DNA from: Stomoxys calcitrans
Lineage: Eukaryota; Arthropoda; Insecta; Diptera; Muscidae
Direction: 5' to 3'
NCBI RefSeq assembly: GCF_963082655.1
Contig: NC_081552.1
Coordinates: forward strand, 58,136,561-58,200,560
Length of the DNA: 64,000 bases
Position 1 is the first letter of the stretch. Each line of letters begins with the position of its first letter. The translations under genes and the position numbers were made by a program. Under the pieces are notes generated by a model, which was given only the letters and a program-made list of their open reading frames with translations, was not told the DNA's origin and made no database searches. Below, one piece after another: positions 1 through 11,006 of this stretch.

Positions 1-256
1 ATTTCAAGCGGCTAGCTTTACTCCTTCGGAAGTTAGCGTGCTTTCGACAGACAGACGGACGGACGGACGGACGGACGGACGGACGGACGGACGGACGGAC
101 AGACGGACAGACGGACGGACATGGCTAGATCGACATAAAATGTCACGACGATCAAGAATATATATACTTTATGGGGTCTCAGACGAATATTTCGAGTAGT
201 TACAAACAGAATGACGAAATTAGTATACCCCCCATCTTATGGTGGAGGGTATAAAA
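1..256 (+). mobile_element. HINE-A element, right terminus only (cut by window edge)
   Basis: This is the microsatellite-bearing end of an INE-1/mini-me-like element. A long GACG/GACA ((GTCY)n complement) run occupies about 43-121. It is followed by the conserved core with GGCTAGATCGACATAAAATG, then ATATATATACTTTATGGGGTC, and the subterminal repeat ending TATGGTGGAGGGTATAAAAA. The same terminus recurs at 13460, 39599, 42286 and 54715. Known for the family: mini-me/INE-1 elements of Diptera carry (TA)n and (GTCY)n around a short core and behave as non-autonomous Helentrons. The class assignment rests on structure only. Confidence 0.75.
43..121 (+). repeat. (GACG/GACA)n tetranucleotide microsatellite
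   Basis: This is the longest GTCY-type run in the window, about 79 bp of GACG with a few GACA units. It lies at the usual internal position of a HINE-A terminus. Most other copies here carry only 20-55 bp. Confidence 0.85.
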
Positions 257-1614
<1,358 letters not shown>

Positions 1615-1814
1615 GTTGCGGATGTTTGTTGTGTTATTTTTTAAATTTCTCTCCCTAAGACGGGCCTTGACAATAAGTGTTTCAGGTTGTTTAAGTGGCT
1701 ATCTTTGAAAGCGAAAGCTCAGTGGAGCGGGTTTGATTGAAAATTTAGCTCAAAGATAAGAAGCCTCCTTTTGATAGTCGAGCCCAAGTCGCGTGCCAAT
1801 AAGCATACATTTTT
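1615..1814. other. Unassigned single-copy-looking DNA
   Basis: No ORF, repeat unit or terminus was recognised between the truncated HINE-B and the next HINE-B. Confidence 0.4.
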
Positions 1815-4258
1815 ATACCCACCACCGAAGGATGGGGGTATATTCATTTTGTCATTCCGTTTGCAAGACATCGAAATATCCATTTCCGACCCTATAAAGT
1901 ATATATATTCTTGATCAGCGTAAAAATCTAAGACGATATAGACATGTCCGTCCGTCTGTCCGTCTGTCTGTTTAAATCACGCTATAGTCTTTAAAAATAG
2001 AGATATTGAGCTGAAATTTTGCACAGATTCTTTTTTATACCCTCCACCATAAGATGGGGGGTATACTAATTTCGTCATTCTGATTGTAACTACTCAAAAT
2101 ATTCGTCTGAGACCCCATACAGTACATATATTCTTGATCGTCGTGAAATTTTATGTCGATCTAGCCATGTCCGTCCGTCTGTCCGTCCGTCCGTCCGTCT
2201 GTCTGTCGAAAGCACGCTAACTTCCGAAGGGATAAAGCTAGCCGCTTGAAATTTTGCACAAATACTTTTTATTAGTGTAGGTCGGTTGGTATTGTAAATG
2301 GGCCACATCGGTCCATGTTTTGATATAGCTGCCATATAAACCGATCTTGGGTCTTGACTTCTTGAGCCTCTAGGGTACGCAATTCTTATCCGATTGGGAT
2401 GAAATTTTGCACGACGTGTTTTGTTATGATATCCAACAACTGTGCCAAGTATGGTTCAAATCGGTCCATAACCTTATATAGCTGTCATATAAACAGATCT
2501 GGGGACTTGACTTCTTGAGCTTCTAGAGGGCTCAATTTCTATCCGATTTGGCTGAAATATCGCAAGACGTTTTTTATTGTTACTTTCAACAACTATGTCA
2601 AATAAAGTACAAGTCGGTTCATAACCTGATATAGCTGCCATATAAACCGATCTGGGATCTTGACTTCTTGAGCCTCTAGAGGTCGCAATTATTATCCGAC
2701 TTGCCTGAAATTTTGTACTACGGATTCTCTCATGACCATTAACATACGTGTTTATTATGGTCTGAAACAAATGCGATCCATGGTGGAGGGTATATAAGAT
2801 TCGGCCCGGCCGAACTTAGCACGCTTTTATTTGTTTGTTCATAAGCAGGTTAAGTTCGAAGATGGGCTATATCGGACTATATCTTGATATAGACCGATCC
2901 GCCGATTTAGGGTCTTAGGCCCATAAAAGCCACATTTATTATCCGATTTTGTTGAAATTTAAGATAGTGAGTTGTGTTAGGGCCTTCGACATCCTTCGTC
3001 AATTTGGCTCAGATCGGTCCAGATTTGGATATAGCTGCCATATAGACCGATCCTCCGATTTAGGGTCTAAGGCCCATAAAAGCCACATTTATTATCCGCT
3101 TTCGCTGAAATTCGGGACAGTTAATTGTGTAAGGCCTATCGACATCCTTCATTTAATTGGCCTAGATCGGTTCAGATTTGGATATAGCTGCCATATAGAC
3201 CGATCCTCCGGTTTAGGGTCTTAGGCCCACAAAAGCCACATTTATTATCCGATTTTGATGAAATTCGGGACAGTGAATTTTGTAAAGCCCATCGACATCT
3301 TTCGTTAATCGGTCCAGATTTGGATATAACTGCCGTAAAGATCGATCCTCCGATTTATGGTGTAAGGCCCATAAAAGCCACATTCATTATCCGATTTTGC
3401 TGAAATTCGGGACAGTGAGTTGTTTTAGGCCCTTTGACATATTTCTTCAATTTGGTCCAGATCGGTTCAGATTTGAATATAGCTGCCATATAGACCGATT
3501 GCTTGATTTATGGTTTTGGGCCCATAAAATGCTCATTTATTGTCCGATGTGGCCGAAATTTGGAACAGTGAGTTAAGTTAAGCCCCTTGACATACTTCTG
3601 CAATATCGCACAGATCGGTCCAGAGCTGCCATATAGAACAATATCTAGGTTTTAGGTTTTGGGGCCATAAAAGACGCATTTATTGTCCGATGTCGCTGAA
3701 ATTTGAGACCGTGAGTTTGGTTATGCTCTTCGACGTCCTTCTTCAATTTTGCCCAGATCGGTCCAGATTTTAATATAGCTGCCATATAGACCGATCTCAC
3801 GATTTAAGGTTTAGGGCCCATAAAAGAGGCATTTATTGTCCGATTTCGCCGAAATTTGGGACATTGCTTTGTGATAGGCTCTTCGACATGTTTATGCAAC
3901 TTGGCCCAAATCGGTCTAGATTTGGATATAGCTGCCATGTAGACCGATATCTCGATTTAAAGTCTTGGCCCCATAAAAGGCGCATTTATAGTCCGATTTC
4001 ATTGAAATTTAGGACAGTGAGTTAAGTTAACCCCCTTGACATACTTCTGTATTATCGCACAGATCGGTCCAGAATTGGATATAGCTGCCATATAGACCGA
4101 TCTCTCGGTTTTAGGTTTTGGGGCTATAAAAGGCGCATTTATTGTCCGATTTTGCTGAAATTTGGAACAGTGCGTTGTGTAAGAATCTTCGACATTTTCC
4201 TGCAACTTAGCCCAAATCGGTGCAGATTTGGATATAGCTTCCATGTATAAATGATATG
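1815..4258 (-). mobile_element. HINE-B element, reversed, interrupted by a HINE-A
   Basis: It begins with TATACCCACCACCGAAGG and the GTCCGTCCGTCTGTC run (about 1946-1971), then is broken at a T-run near 2034. It resumes at about 2836 with CATAAGCAGGTTAAGTTCG, exactly as in uninterrupted copies. Nine or so tandem units follow to about 4250 (motif ATAGCTGCCATATAGACCGA). The hairpin end is missing because family D sequence starts near 4259. Confidence 0.7.
2034..2835 (-). mobile_element. HINE-A element, complete, nested in HINE-B
   Basis: Left end is TTTTTATACCCTCCACCATA and right end is ATGGTGGAGGGTATATAAG, then the hairpin TTCGGCCCGGCCGAA and CTTTTATTTGTT. A GTCCGTCC run (about 2168-2208), the core and about three tandem units lie between. 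Flanking HINE-B sequence is continuous across it with no target duplication beyond the shared Ts, as expected for Helentron-type insertion between T residues. Confidence 0.8.
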
Positions 4259-4999
4259 TAGATATATGAGAATAGAGCACGTTGCTGATATATTATCCGG
4301 GCTTGGGGATTTTCCAATCCCTAAAACACCCCAAAATCGGGCATATGTGCCGACCATGTCAATGTGGAGCTTAAAAAAAAGGTATTGGGAGGTAGAGCAA
4401 AAATATTGTAGATACCCACTTTCGGAACCAATTTTCTGGGGGTTTACCCCTTTCCCAAAATACCCCACAAGCAGCAATTTTTTACTGACCATCGCAATAT
4501 GGGGCTCAAAGAAAGGTACAATATTTGGAAGTAGAATACGAATTTGATATCCAAATGAAGGACCATGTATTTAGGGTATCACCCCTTTCCCAACACACCC
4601 TCCAAAGGATAAACATTTTTTTTTAACTTCCCTAAACCGATGGCAATATGGGGTTTAAATAAATGGTGTTTGAAAGAAGGGCACGATGCTGATATTTTTT
4701 AGGGCCAAGTGTTTGGGGGACCACCTCACCCCGAAAACACCCCTAAATCAGATATCATGAGATTATCGGGCTGAAGTAAAGTATTTTAAGAATGGAGTAC
4801 AGCTTATATCCAAACTTAAATTCGTAGACCAATAAAGATCACATGGGATTCAGATAAAGGCACTTATATTGTTAAACTGTTTGTCAAGCGATATACTAGT
4901 TTCGTAGCATGATATTTCACTGAAAGCTCTTTAATTGTCGAAAATAAATATTCCAAAGAAACTTTTGTTCCATATAAAATAAAAGAAGGCGCAGCTAGT
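4259..4999 (+). repeat. Family D tandem-repeat element (truncated)
   Basis: Degenerate units with CAATATGGGGCTCAAAG, GAATACGAATTTGATATCC and runs of CCCCAAAACACCCC. The same series, in the same order, occurs at 59090-59932, starting from ATATGAGAATAGAGCACGTTG and ending in AAACTTTTGTTCCATATAAA. The terminal GC-rich hairpin of the family (GCGGAGCGGGCCCG) is reduced to GCGCAGC here, and the full-length LINE follows at once. Family identity beyond this window is unknown. Confidence 0.55.
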
Positions 5000-5012
5000 A
5001 TGTTATAAAAGG
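5000..5012. repeat. Target-site duplication, left copy (13 bp)
   Basis: ATGTTATAAAAGG, an exact match to 9832-9844 on the far side of the LINE. Confidence 0.85.
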
Positions 5013-5467
5013 CTTTGAGTTGAGTTTCTTACCGAGAGTAGTCATTTCTGTGCGCGGCTCCAGAGTTTTTGGCCCCAGCTGCTATATCTGGCCCTGTAAC
5101 ACCGTGAATTATACTCGAAATACTGCACAGCGTGGACGCTCAACTGGCCATATTGAGTATCGGAAGTTTTGGCGTTCGGCATCACTAGTGGAACCAAATT
5201 AAAAAATCAAAACTCCCAAATTTTGGACTGGAAAGTGAATAATTTTGGTTTTTACTCAAAAGTTAAAAGAGTTGTGTTGATCACTGATAAAACAGCTGTG
5301 TTTACTCTTTCTGGCAAATATTGGTTTTGGTACGAGGTTGCCACCTTTTCAAATTTGGAACGCTATCACTTATCGCCTAAGAGAAGAAGAAGAAGAATTA
5401 CACCTGACCGTTACAACTTTTTTAAATTAAATAATCAACTGCAACAATACTGATTGCGCCTAAAAAT

Positions 5468-6337
5468 ATGTCAACTCCTCCAGTCAATTCGCCATTCAGT
5501 ACAGCCAACACAGTGGGACGAGTAGAACAAAATGTGAAACGGAGATTAATGGAAACATCTCCAGATAATTCGGCCTTGGTAGGAAGCATGTCCACATTGG
5601 AACTTATGAAGGTGATGCAAGAGGCCATGTCAAAACTTTTGGACGATAAATTAGAAAATTTACCAACAAAATCTGACATATTGGATATCAAAACCCACAT
5701 GGAAGGGGTTAAGAGCGATGTTAATCGGCTTACAAACGAAAATGAAGAACTCAAAAGAGAGATTAAAGCACTGCGAGAAGAGAAGGAAGAGGACCGTAAA
5801 AGACTGCAAAGACTGGAAGATCAATTAGGAAGAAGTAAACTAATAATTCGAGGGTTGCCAAACCAAAAATCTTTGTATGGGGCTGTCAACAAAATTTTCC
5901 AACACAATCTAAAGATGAATACTGAGCTGGACATAGAAAACGTTAAAAAAATTCAAGAAACAGGAGACAAAATGACGGTTATAGTTGAATTTCAATCGTC
6001 GAGAACTGTGAGAGAAGTACTAAAATCAACAAAGATGCTGGCTGGTTCATCCGTTTTTATAGAAAGAGACCTCAGTGGGATGCGTTTGCAGAAAAAGAAA
6101 GTAATGCTGCTATTGAAAAAAGAACTGCAGAAAATTAATAAAGATAAAAAGATCGGGGTGAGAGGTGAACAACTTGTGACGGAGGGAAAAACTTTCTATT
6201 GGAATCTTAAAAATAAGCTAATGTGTGGCCAAAGTTGCGGTGCCGAAATTTTACAAAATATTTTTGGTAAGGATATACAAACAATTAATTTAAGTTATGA
6301 TCAATTAGTAGCTAACTTAATTGCAAAAAACTACTAA
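5468..6337 (+). CDS. LINE ORF1: coiled-coil RNA-binding protein (L1-ORF1p-like)
   Basis: 289 residues. Seen: a polar N-terminus, then a charged heptad-rich coiled coil at about 70-120 (NENEELKREIKALREEKEED). Next comes a block starting KLIIRGLP and continuing through VIVEFQSSRTVREVLKS and SVFIERDLSGMR, followed by a lysine-rich helix. The order matches LINE ORF1 proteins of the coiled coil/RRM/C-terminal type, which coat the element's RNA and act as nucleic-acid chaperones. No CCHC knuckles are present, unlike the I-clade ORF1 at 44101. The ATG at 5468 has A at -3 and is the first Met of the frame. The last codons GCA AAA AAC TAC TAA contain a slippery heptamer leading into ORF2. Family-level function is likely; clade is uncertain. 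Confidence 0.8.
   Translation: MSTPPVNSPFSTANTVGRVEQNVKRRLMETSPDNSALVGSMSTLELMKVMQEAMSKLLDDKLENLPTKSDILDIKTHMEGVKSDVNRLTNENEELKREIKALREEKEEDRKRLQRLEDQLGRSKLIIRGLPNQKSLYGAVNKIFQHNLKMNTELDIENVKKIQETGDKMTVIVEFQSSRTVREVLKSTKMLAGSSVFIERDLSGMRLQKKKVMLLLKKELQKINKDKKIGVRGEQLVTEGKTFYWNLKNKLMCGQSCGAEILQNIFGKDIQTINLSYDQLVANLIAKNY
6325..6331 (+). promoter_or_regulatory. Putative -1 ribosomal frameshift site A AAA AAC
   Basis: In the ORF1 frame the codons read GCA AAA AAC TAC TAA, giving the canonical X XXY YYZ heptamer in exact register, two codons before the stop. A -1 slip continues as CTA CTA AAG in the frame of ORF2, which is open from 6316 (after TAA at 6313). No in-frame ATG exists near the ORF2 start, so some recoding or reinitiation is required. 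I saw no strong downstream hairpin by eye. Confidence 0.6.
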
Positions 6338-9300
6338 AGGCAAATAGATTGCTGAATGAAAATAGGAATCTAAATTCTCATGAAGAAAAACTTAATATAG
6401 AAATTATTGAAAAACCAAAAGATTATACAGTAAATATTATAGCATACAATATTCATGGTTTGGCCGGTAAAAATCTTCACCACAGGTTTTTTGAATACTT
6501 AGAGCAGTTCGACATTTTTATTCTTTCGGAGACGCATGTTGAGAAGAAAAATCAAGAAAATTATACAAAAAAATTTAAAAATTTTAAAATTTACTGGAAC
6601 TTTGCTACCAGAAATAGCAATAGAGGGAGAGGTATTGGTGGTCAACTGTATGGAATACGAAATGATTTGGAGGAAAATGGTTTCAAGCATGTATTTTCAA
6701 ATCGAGGAAATCAAGATGTGCTGCAATGCGAATTTAATTCGATCCGTTTTGAAATTTTACCGGTTTATCTTAGAGGAGCGAATTGGAATCAAGATTTCGA
6801 AAATTTAAAGGCGGCTGTGGATAGTTCTGAAGGCACTGGAATTGTAGTTGGGGATCATAATATTCGGATCGGAGAAGAACAAGAACTGCCTTTAGAACTA
6901 CTGGAAGATCGTAGTATGAGTAACATCAGGCGCTCGAAAGATAAAACAATTACTCCAAATGGAAAAAAATACGTTGAGTTTTGTAATAATAATGGTCTAG
7001 TGATTTTAAATGGGAGGATGCCAGGAGATGAAGAAGGTAAATTTACTTTTCTAAATAGAAATGGTAGTTCTGTAATTGATGTGTGTGCCGTATCTCTGAA
7101 TATGTTGACTTATGTTAAGACTTTTCGAGTAGATGAGCAAATCTGGTCTGACCACCTGCCTGTAATTCTGGAACTAGCTATGCCGTACACAAGTCAGAGA
7201 ATGCCACAAAAAGGTAATCTCCTGCCAAAATTAACTTGGAAAGAAGCAAAGAAAGAAACATTTCATAACAATTTAAACCAACAACTGTGCACTCTGCCAT
7301 TGAATCCCAGGTTGGAAGATTTTATAAAAACGATCTATGAGTCATATCCTAGCTGTTTAAATAACAAGAAATATCTTTTCAAAAACAAATGGTTTGACAA
7401 GGATTGCTCAAAAAGTAGAAAGAAGGCAATGAGTACGCTCAATAAATTTAGGAAGTCTGATAAAATATGCGACAAGAATGCCTACGTCGAACAGAAGAAA
7501 GAATACGAGAAGCTATGTAAAGTCAAAAAAATTGATTATTATAAAAGTATTGCGGAAAAGATGGACACGGTATCTGATAGTAAAACCTGGTGGAAAATTG
7601 CAAAGGAAATTAGACAAATCGACAGAGATACAAGCTGTTGCATCTCTGCGAACATATTAAAAAGCTATTTTGAACGCCTTTTGAATCCGTTATGCAATAC
7701 CGAACCAATGTATTATGCTCCCAATAACTTAACCGATCTACTGCTTGATAGAGAGTTCTCCGTTGGCGAGATTAAGGAACAGCTTAGAAATGTCGGGACA
7801 AACAAAGCACCAGGAGAAGATCGCGTCCCATACGAGTTTTTTATGCACGCGACAGACGAATTCTTAGGAAAATTATGCAATGCCTTCACTAATATTTTGA
7901 ACGGTTTTGACGACTTCGAAATATTCCGCACAGGTATCATATTCCCAATTCATAAAAAAGGAAACCTAGACGAAGTGAGTAACTATCGAGGTATCACTTT
8001 CATGAACTGCATAGGGAAACTTATGATAGGAATGATCAACTGTAGGATAGTGGACTGGCTAAACCGATATCAAATATTGAACGAATATCAGGCGGGATTT
8101 AGAAAAGGATACTCTACAGTGGACAATATCTTTAATCTCTCAGCTATAATTAATATTAAATTACACGACAATAAAAAGGTTTATGCTTTTTTCGTCGATT
8201 TTAAGGCCGCATTTGATAGAGTGCCAAGAGGACTGTTAATATATAAACTGCACGAAATCGGTCTGTCATCTAAAATTACCCGCTTTGTAGAAAAAATCTA
8301 TGAGAACACAAGGTCTGCAGTTTGGTCAGGCTCCCAAATGTCGGAATATTTTGACACATGTACTGGAGTTAAACAAGGCTGTTTATTGTCGCCAACCCTC
8401 TTTGCCATTTACCTTAATGATTTACATGAACACTTGGAGGGAGGACTTCAAGTGGATCAAACTAACATTCGTCTATTAATGTACGCGGATGATATAATAA
8501 TAATGTCGGATAATCCGAGAACTTTACAACAAATGATCTACAACTTGGAATCTTACTGTGATAAATGGGGAATGGAAGTTAACCAGATAAAATCTGAGAT
8601 AATGGTATTTAGGAAAGGCGGAAAACTTTCCACAAACGAAAAATGGGCATACAAAGGCGAACTGATCAGAATAGTAAATGAATACAAGTACCTGGGACTG
8701 ATACTAACTCCGAAATTATCATTTACTAAACACCTGTCAAAGAAAGAAGAAGCTGCAAAAATTGCTCTTAATTCCACATGGAAACATTTTATTGCTAAAC
8801 CATCCGTTAACCTAACCTCGAAGTGGAAAATGTTTTTAGCCGTTTGTCGCTCTATACATAGCTACGGTGCGCAGATATGGGGAAATTCCTACTTTAATGA
8901 GGTGGAAAAACTCTACCGATACTTTATTAAAAAAATATTGAAACTTCCAGAGGCCACTCCAAACTACGTAATCGCTCTTGAGACAGGATACGAACCTGGT
9001 TACATATATACTTATTCTTTGCACTTACAATACTTGTCGAAAGTGTTATTCGATCTCGAGAGCCACAGACTGCCACATATACTAGCCGAAAAACTTGCAA
9101 ACAAAAATCTAGCCTGGTTTAACGATTATAGTACCCAACTCTCGTTGCATAACATAAATAGTAATAATGTTAAAATAAATAAAAAATCTTGGATGAGTGC
9201 AGCACAGCAACTTTTAATGGACATGAAAGCCAATAAGTTTAATGATCACTTACAAAAAGCGCAGCAAAGTGAAAACAGAATATATAAATACCTCGATTAC

Positions 9301-9651
9301 AATGTTGGCCCCATGTATTGCACAGAAAAATTCAGCCAAGAACAAATAACTTTGATTCTGAAAGCTAGAGGTGATCTAATGTGGTTGAACTTTAATAAAT
9401 ATAGGACCTCGAATGAACAAAGATGTTCATTGTGTAATTTGGGAGAAGCAGAAAATTTAGTCCATTTCATTGGCCGCTGTCCAGTATTAGCAAATATGAG
9501 AGTTAGACATTTTAATAGAACTCTATTGGATCAAACCGAAATTATTAGCATACTAAATGGTGGTGAAGGTTTTTGCTGGGTGAATTTACTAAACTTCTTA
9601 AAGGAAGCAAGAAAATATAGAAATATGTTAATAGAAGAGTTTAATTACTAA
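6331..9651 (+). CDS. LINE ORF2: endonuclease/reverse transcriptase polyprotein
   Basis: About 1,100 residues, uninterrupted. Numbering below counts from the TTG at 6349. N-terminal endonuclease/exonuclease/phosphatase domain: YNIHGL (Asn 34), SETHVE (Glu 61), GDHN and SDH (267-269). Reverse transcriptase: NYRGITFMN, QAGFRKGYST, FVDFKAAFDRV, GVKQGCLLSP and YADD (712-715). Near the C-terminus a CxxC...HxxxxC motif (RCSLCNLGEAENLVHFIGRC) common to many LINEs. No RNase H was seen. The protein would nick target DNA and prime reverse transcription there. There is no ATG before the catalytic residues; the start given is where a -1 slip on the ORF1 message enters the frame. A non-AUG start (TTG 6349) is the alternative. 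Confidence 0.85.
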   Translation, partial: LLKANRLLNENRNLNSHEEKLNIEIIEKPKDYTVNIIAYNIHGLAGKNLHHRFFEYLEQFDIFILSETHVEKKNQENYTKKFKNFKIYWNFATRNSNRGRGIGGQLYGIRNDLEENGFKHVFSNRGNQDVLQCEFNSIRFEILPVYLRGANWNQDFENLKAAVDSSEGTGIVVGDHNIRIGEEQELPLELLEDRSMSNIRRSKDKTITPNGKKYVEFCNNNGLVILNGRMPGDEEGKFTFLNRNGSSVIDVCAVSLNMLTYVKTFRVDEQIWSDHLPVILELAMPYTSQRMPQKGNLLPKLTWKEAKKETFHNNLNQQLCTLPLNPRLEDFIKTIYESYPSCLNNKKYLFKNKWFDKDCSKSRKKAMSTLNKFRKSDKICDKNAYVEQKKEYEKLCKVKKIDYYKSIAEKMDTVSDSKTWWKIAKEIRQIDRDTSCCISANILKSYFERLLNPLCNTEPMYYAPNNLTDLLLDREFSVGEIKEQLRNVGTNKAPGEDRVPYEFFMHATDEFLGKLCNAFTNILNGFDDFEIFRTGIIFPIHKKGNLDEVSNYRGITFMNCIGKLMIGMINCRIVDWLNRYQILNEYQAGFRKGYSTVDNIFNLSAIINIKLHDNKKVYAFFVDFKAAFDRVPRGLLIYKLHEIGLSSKITRFVEKIYENTRSAVWSGSQMSEYFDTCTGVKQGCLLSPTLFAIYLNDLHEHLEGGLQVDQTNIRLLMYADDIIIMSDNPRTLQQMIYNLESYCDKWGMEVNQIKSEIMVFRKGGKLSTNEKWAYKGELIRIVNEYKYLGLILTPKLSFTKHLSKKEEAAKIALNSTWKHFIAKPSVNLTSKWKMFLAVCRSIHSYGAQIWGNSYFNEVEKLYRYFIKKILKLPEATPNYVIALETGYEPGYIYTYSLHLQYLSKVLFDLESHRLPHILAEKLANKNLAWFNDYSTQLSLHNINSNNVKINKKSWMSAAQQLLMDMKANKFNDHLQKAQQSENRIYKYLDYNVGPMYCTEKFSQEQITLILKARGDLMWLNFNKYRTSNEQRCSLCNLGEAENLVHFIGRCPVLANMRVRHFNRTLLDQTEIISILNGGEGFCWVNLLNFLKEARKYRNMLIEEFNY

Positions 9652-9831
9652 TTAAGAATAAAATTAAACAGAAAAATATAATAACTCAATACTCCGGCAG
9701 ACGGTTTAATTATAAACCATGCTGTAAAATTCTTTATTATCAATAAGATATTTTTTGTAAAATTGTTTTATACATATTATAACGTTATATGAAATAAAGA
9801 ACCATTGAATTGAAAAAAAATTGAATTGAAA

Positions 9832-9844
9832 ATGTTATAAAAGG
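9832..9844. repeat. Target-site duplication, right copy (13 bp)
   Basis: Exact match to 5000-5012, directly after the TTGAATTGAAA tail. Confidence 0.85.
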
Positions 9845-11006
9845 AAGCGCAGCGAAGCGGGCCGGCTTCAGCTTGTATCAAAAATAAATAAACAGAGCGC
9901 GCACAATTAGTTACTTTGACTCATTTTAATAATTACTTCATTGTTTAAATAAGTGCGTTGCCAAAATTGTATTTTAGCTTATGCCACTGACTGACCTTTA
10001 AGCCAAAGAACTCCATGTAGGGTCACACGCACCACACCAACAACCAACTCTCTCAGTCACCAAAAAATCATTTTTTGTCTCAGATTTGTTCGTACTCTAC
10101 TCTTAAATACCTTTTATTTGATACCCATATTGTTCCAATCAGTGCTCATGTCCGTTTGGATGGGTTTTGGGATGGGTTGATCCCCTAAATTTTTTACCAA
10201 TTTCGTGTTTTCGGGGTACCATAAGGTGGCTTAGGTCGTTTAAATCGATGCACGTAATTTGGGTAAATTTTTTGGAAATTTGGGTAAATTTTTTCTTTAC
10301 TAAAAAAATATTTTAAACAAATGAATATAAGTTTAAACTAATTTTAATGCCTTATTCATTAAGTTTTGAACATAAGTCAAAAAAGTTAGAAAATTACGGA
10401 CGAAATTATTAAATATATCTATATAATGCCCCTACTGACATGACTATTGACAAGGGCCCATATGCCCCGCAATGTCTATATATGTTCCCTAATGACCTAA
10501 TATTGACAATGTCACTATTGACTTCTGATTGACAAGCTAATATAAAATCTCCATAGCAAAAAGTATGGGCTTGGGTACAATTTGTCAGTAGTACTGGTGA
10601 CAAAGTCAATAGTAAGTCAATATAGAATTACTATTGATATTTCCTACAGGGCTCTTTTAGCATACTCTTTCTCTAGCACACACCGATGGCTTTACATTTA
10701 CATAAATAACGGATACTTAAGTAAAAAGCAACAACAATTTGCAGTGTTTCTGCTTCTTGTCCATTTATTGTAGGTTAATTCCTCATTTTCATGGATTTTC
10801 TTTTCGCAAAACTAACTTTCATATATATTCTGAGTATCTCTGTAAAAATATCTTTCGATTGATGCCAATTTCATTAAAATCCATTCAGTCGCTTGACCGT
10901 AATATGTGCCACAAAATCGCCTTTATAAAACCCACCTATGCATATGACTTGTAGTTATAAAATTGTTCGCTTTGTTGGGCAGCCTCGCAAAACATATACA
11001 AACAAC
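9845..11006. other. Non-coding DNA with a family D fragment
   Basis: It starts with a family D-type GC-rich end (GCGCAGCGAAGCGGGCC). Family D unit words (ACTCTTAAATACCTTTTATTTG, CCCATATTG) appear at about 10085-10260. From 10400 to 10640 there are many TATTGAC/GTCAATA words in both orientations, possibly an unrecognised palindromic element. No credible ORF; the rest is A+T-rich and unassigned. Confidence 0.4.

Larger units (their letters stand above)
5013..9831 (+). mobile_element. Full-length two-ORF non-LTR retrotransposon (LINE)
   Basis: A 4.8-kb element bounded by a perfect 13-bp target-site duplication. It has a 5' UTR of about 455 bp, ORF1 (coiled coil plus L1-ORF1p-like region), ORF2 (endonuclease, reverse transcriptase, C-terminal Cys/His motif), a 3' UTR of 180 bp and a tail of repeated TTGAATTGAAAA (about 9806-9831) rather than poly(A). 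Both frames are uninterrupted, which suggests a recent insertion. It sits at the end of a family D array. The clade is not certain; RT motifs such as NYRGITFMN and QAGFRKGYST suggest the CR1/L2/jockey side of the LINE tree rather than RTE. Confidence 0.85.

Noticed and set aside
2474..2770. Many 60-130 codon ORFs with repeated peptides (MAAISGYGPI, RSQDPRSVYM, RRTDGRTDGRT)
   Set aside because: They are translations of HINE tandem units and GTCY microsatellites; 153-bp units keep frames open. No start context, domain or independent support.
5169..5453. 94-codon ORF upstream of LINE ORF1
   Set aside because: Lies in the LINE 5' UTR, has no recognised motif and starts in poor context.
6349..6351. 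TTG at 6349 as the ORF2 start
   Set aside because: Non-AUG, no supporting context, and the frame is open upstream to 6316 where the ORF1 slippery site enters it. Kept only as an alternative.
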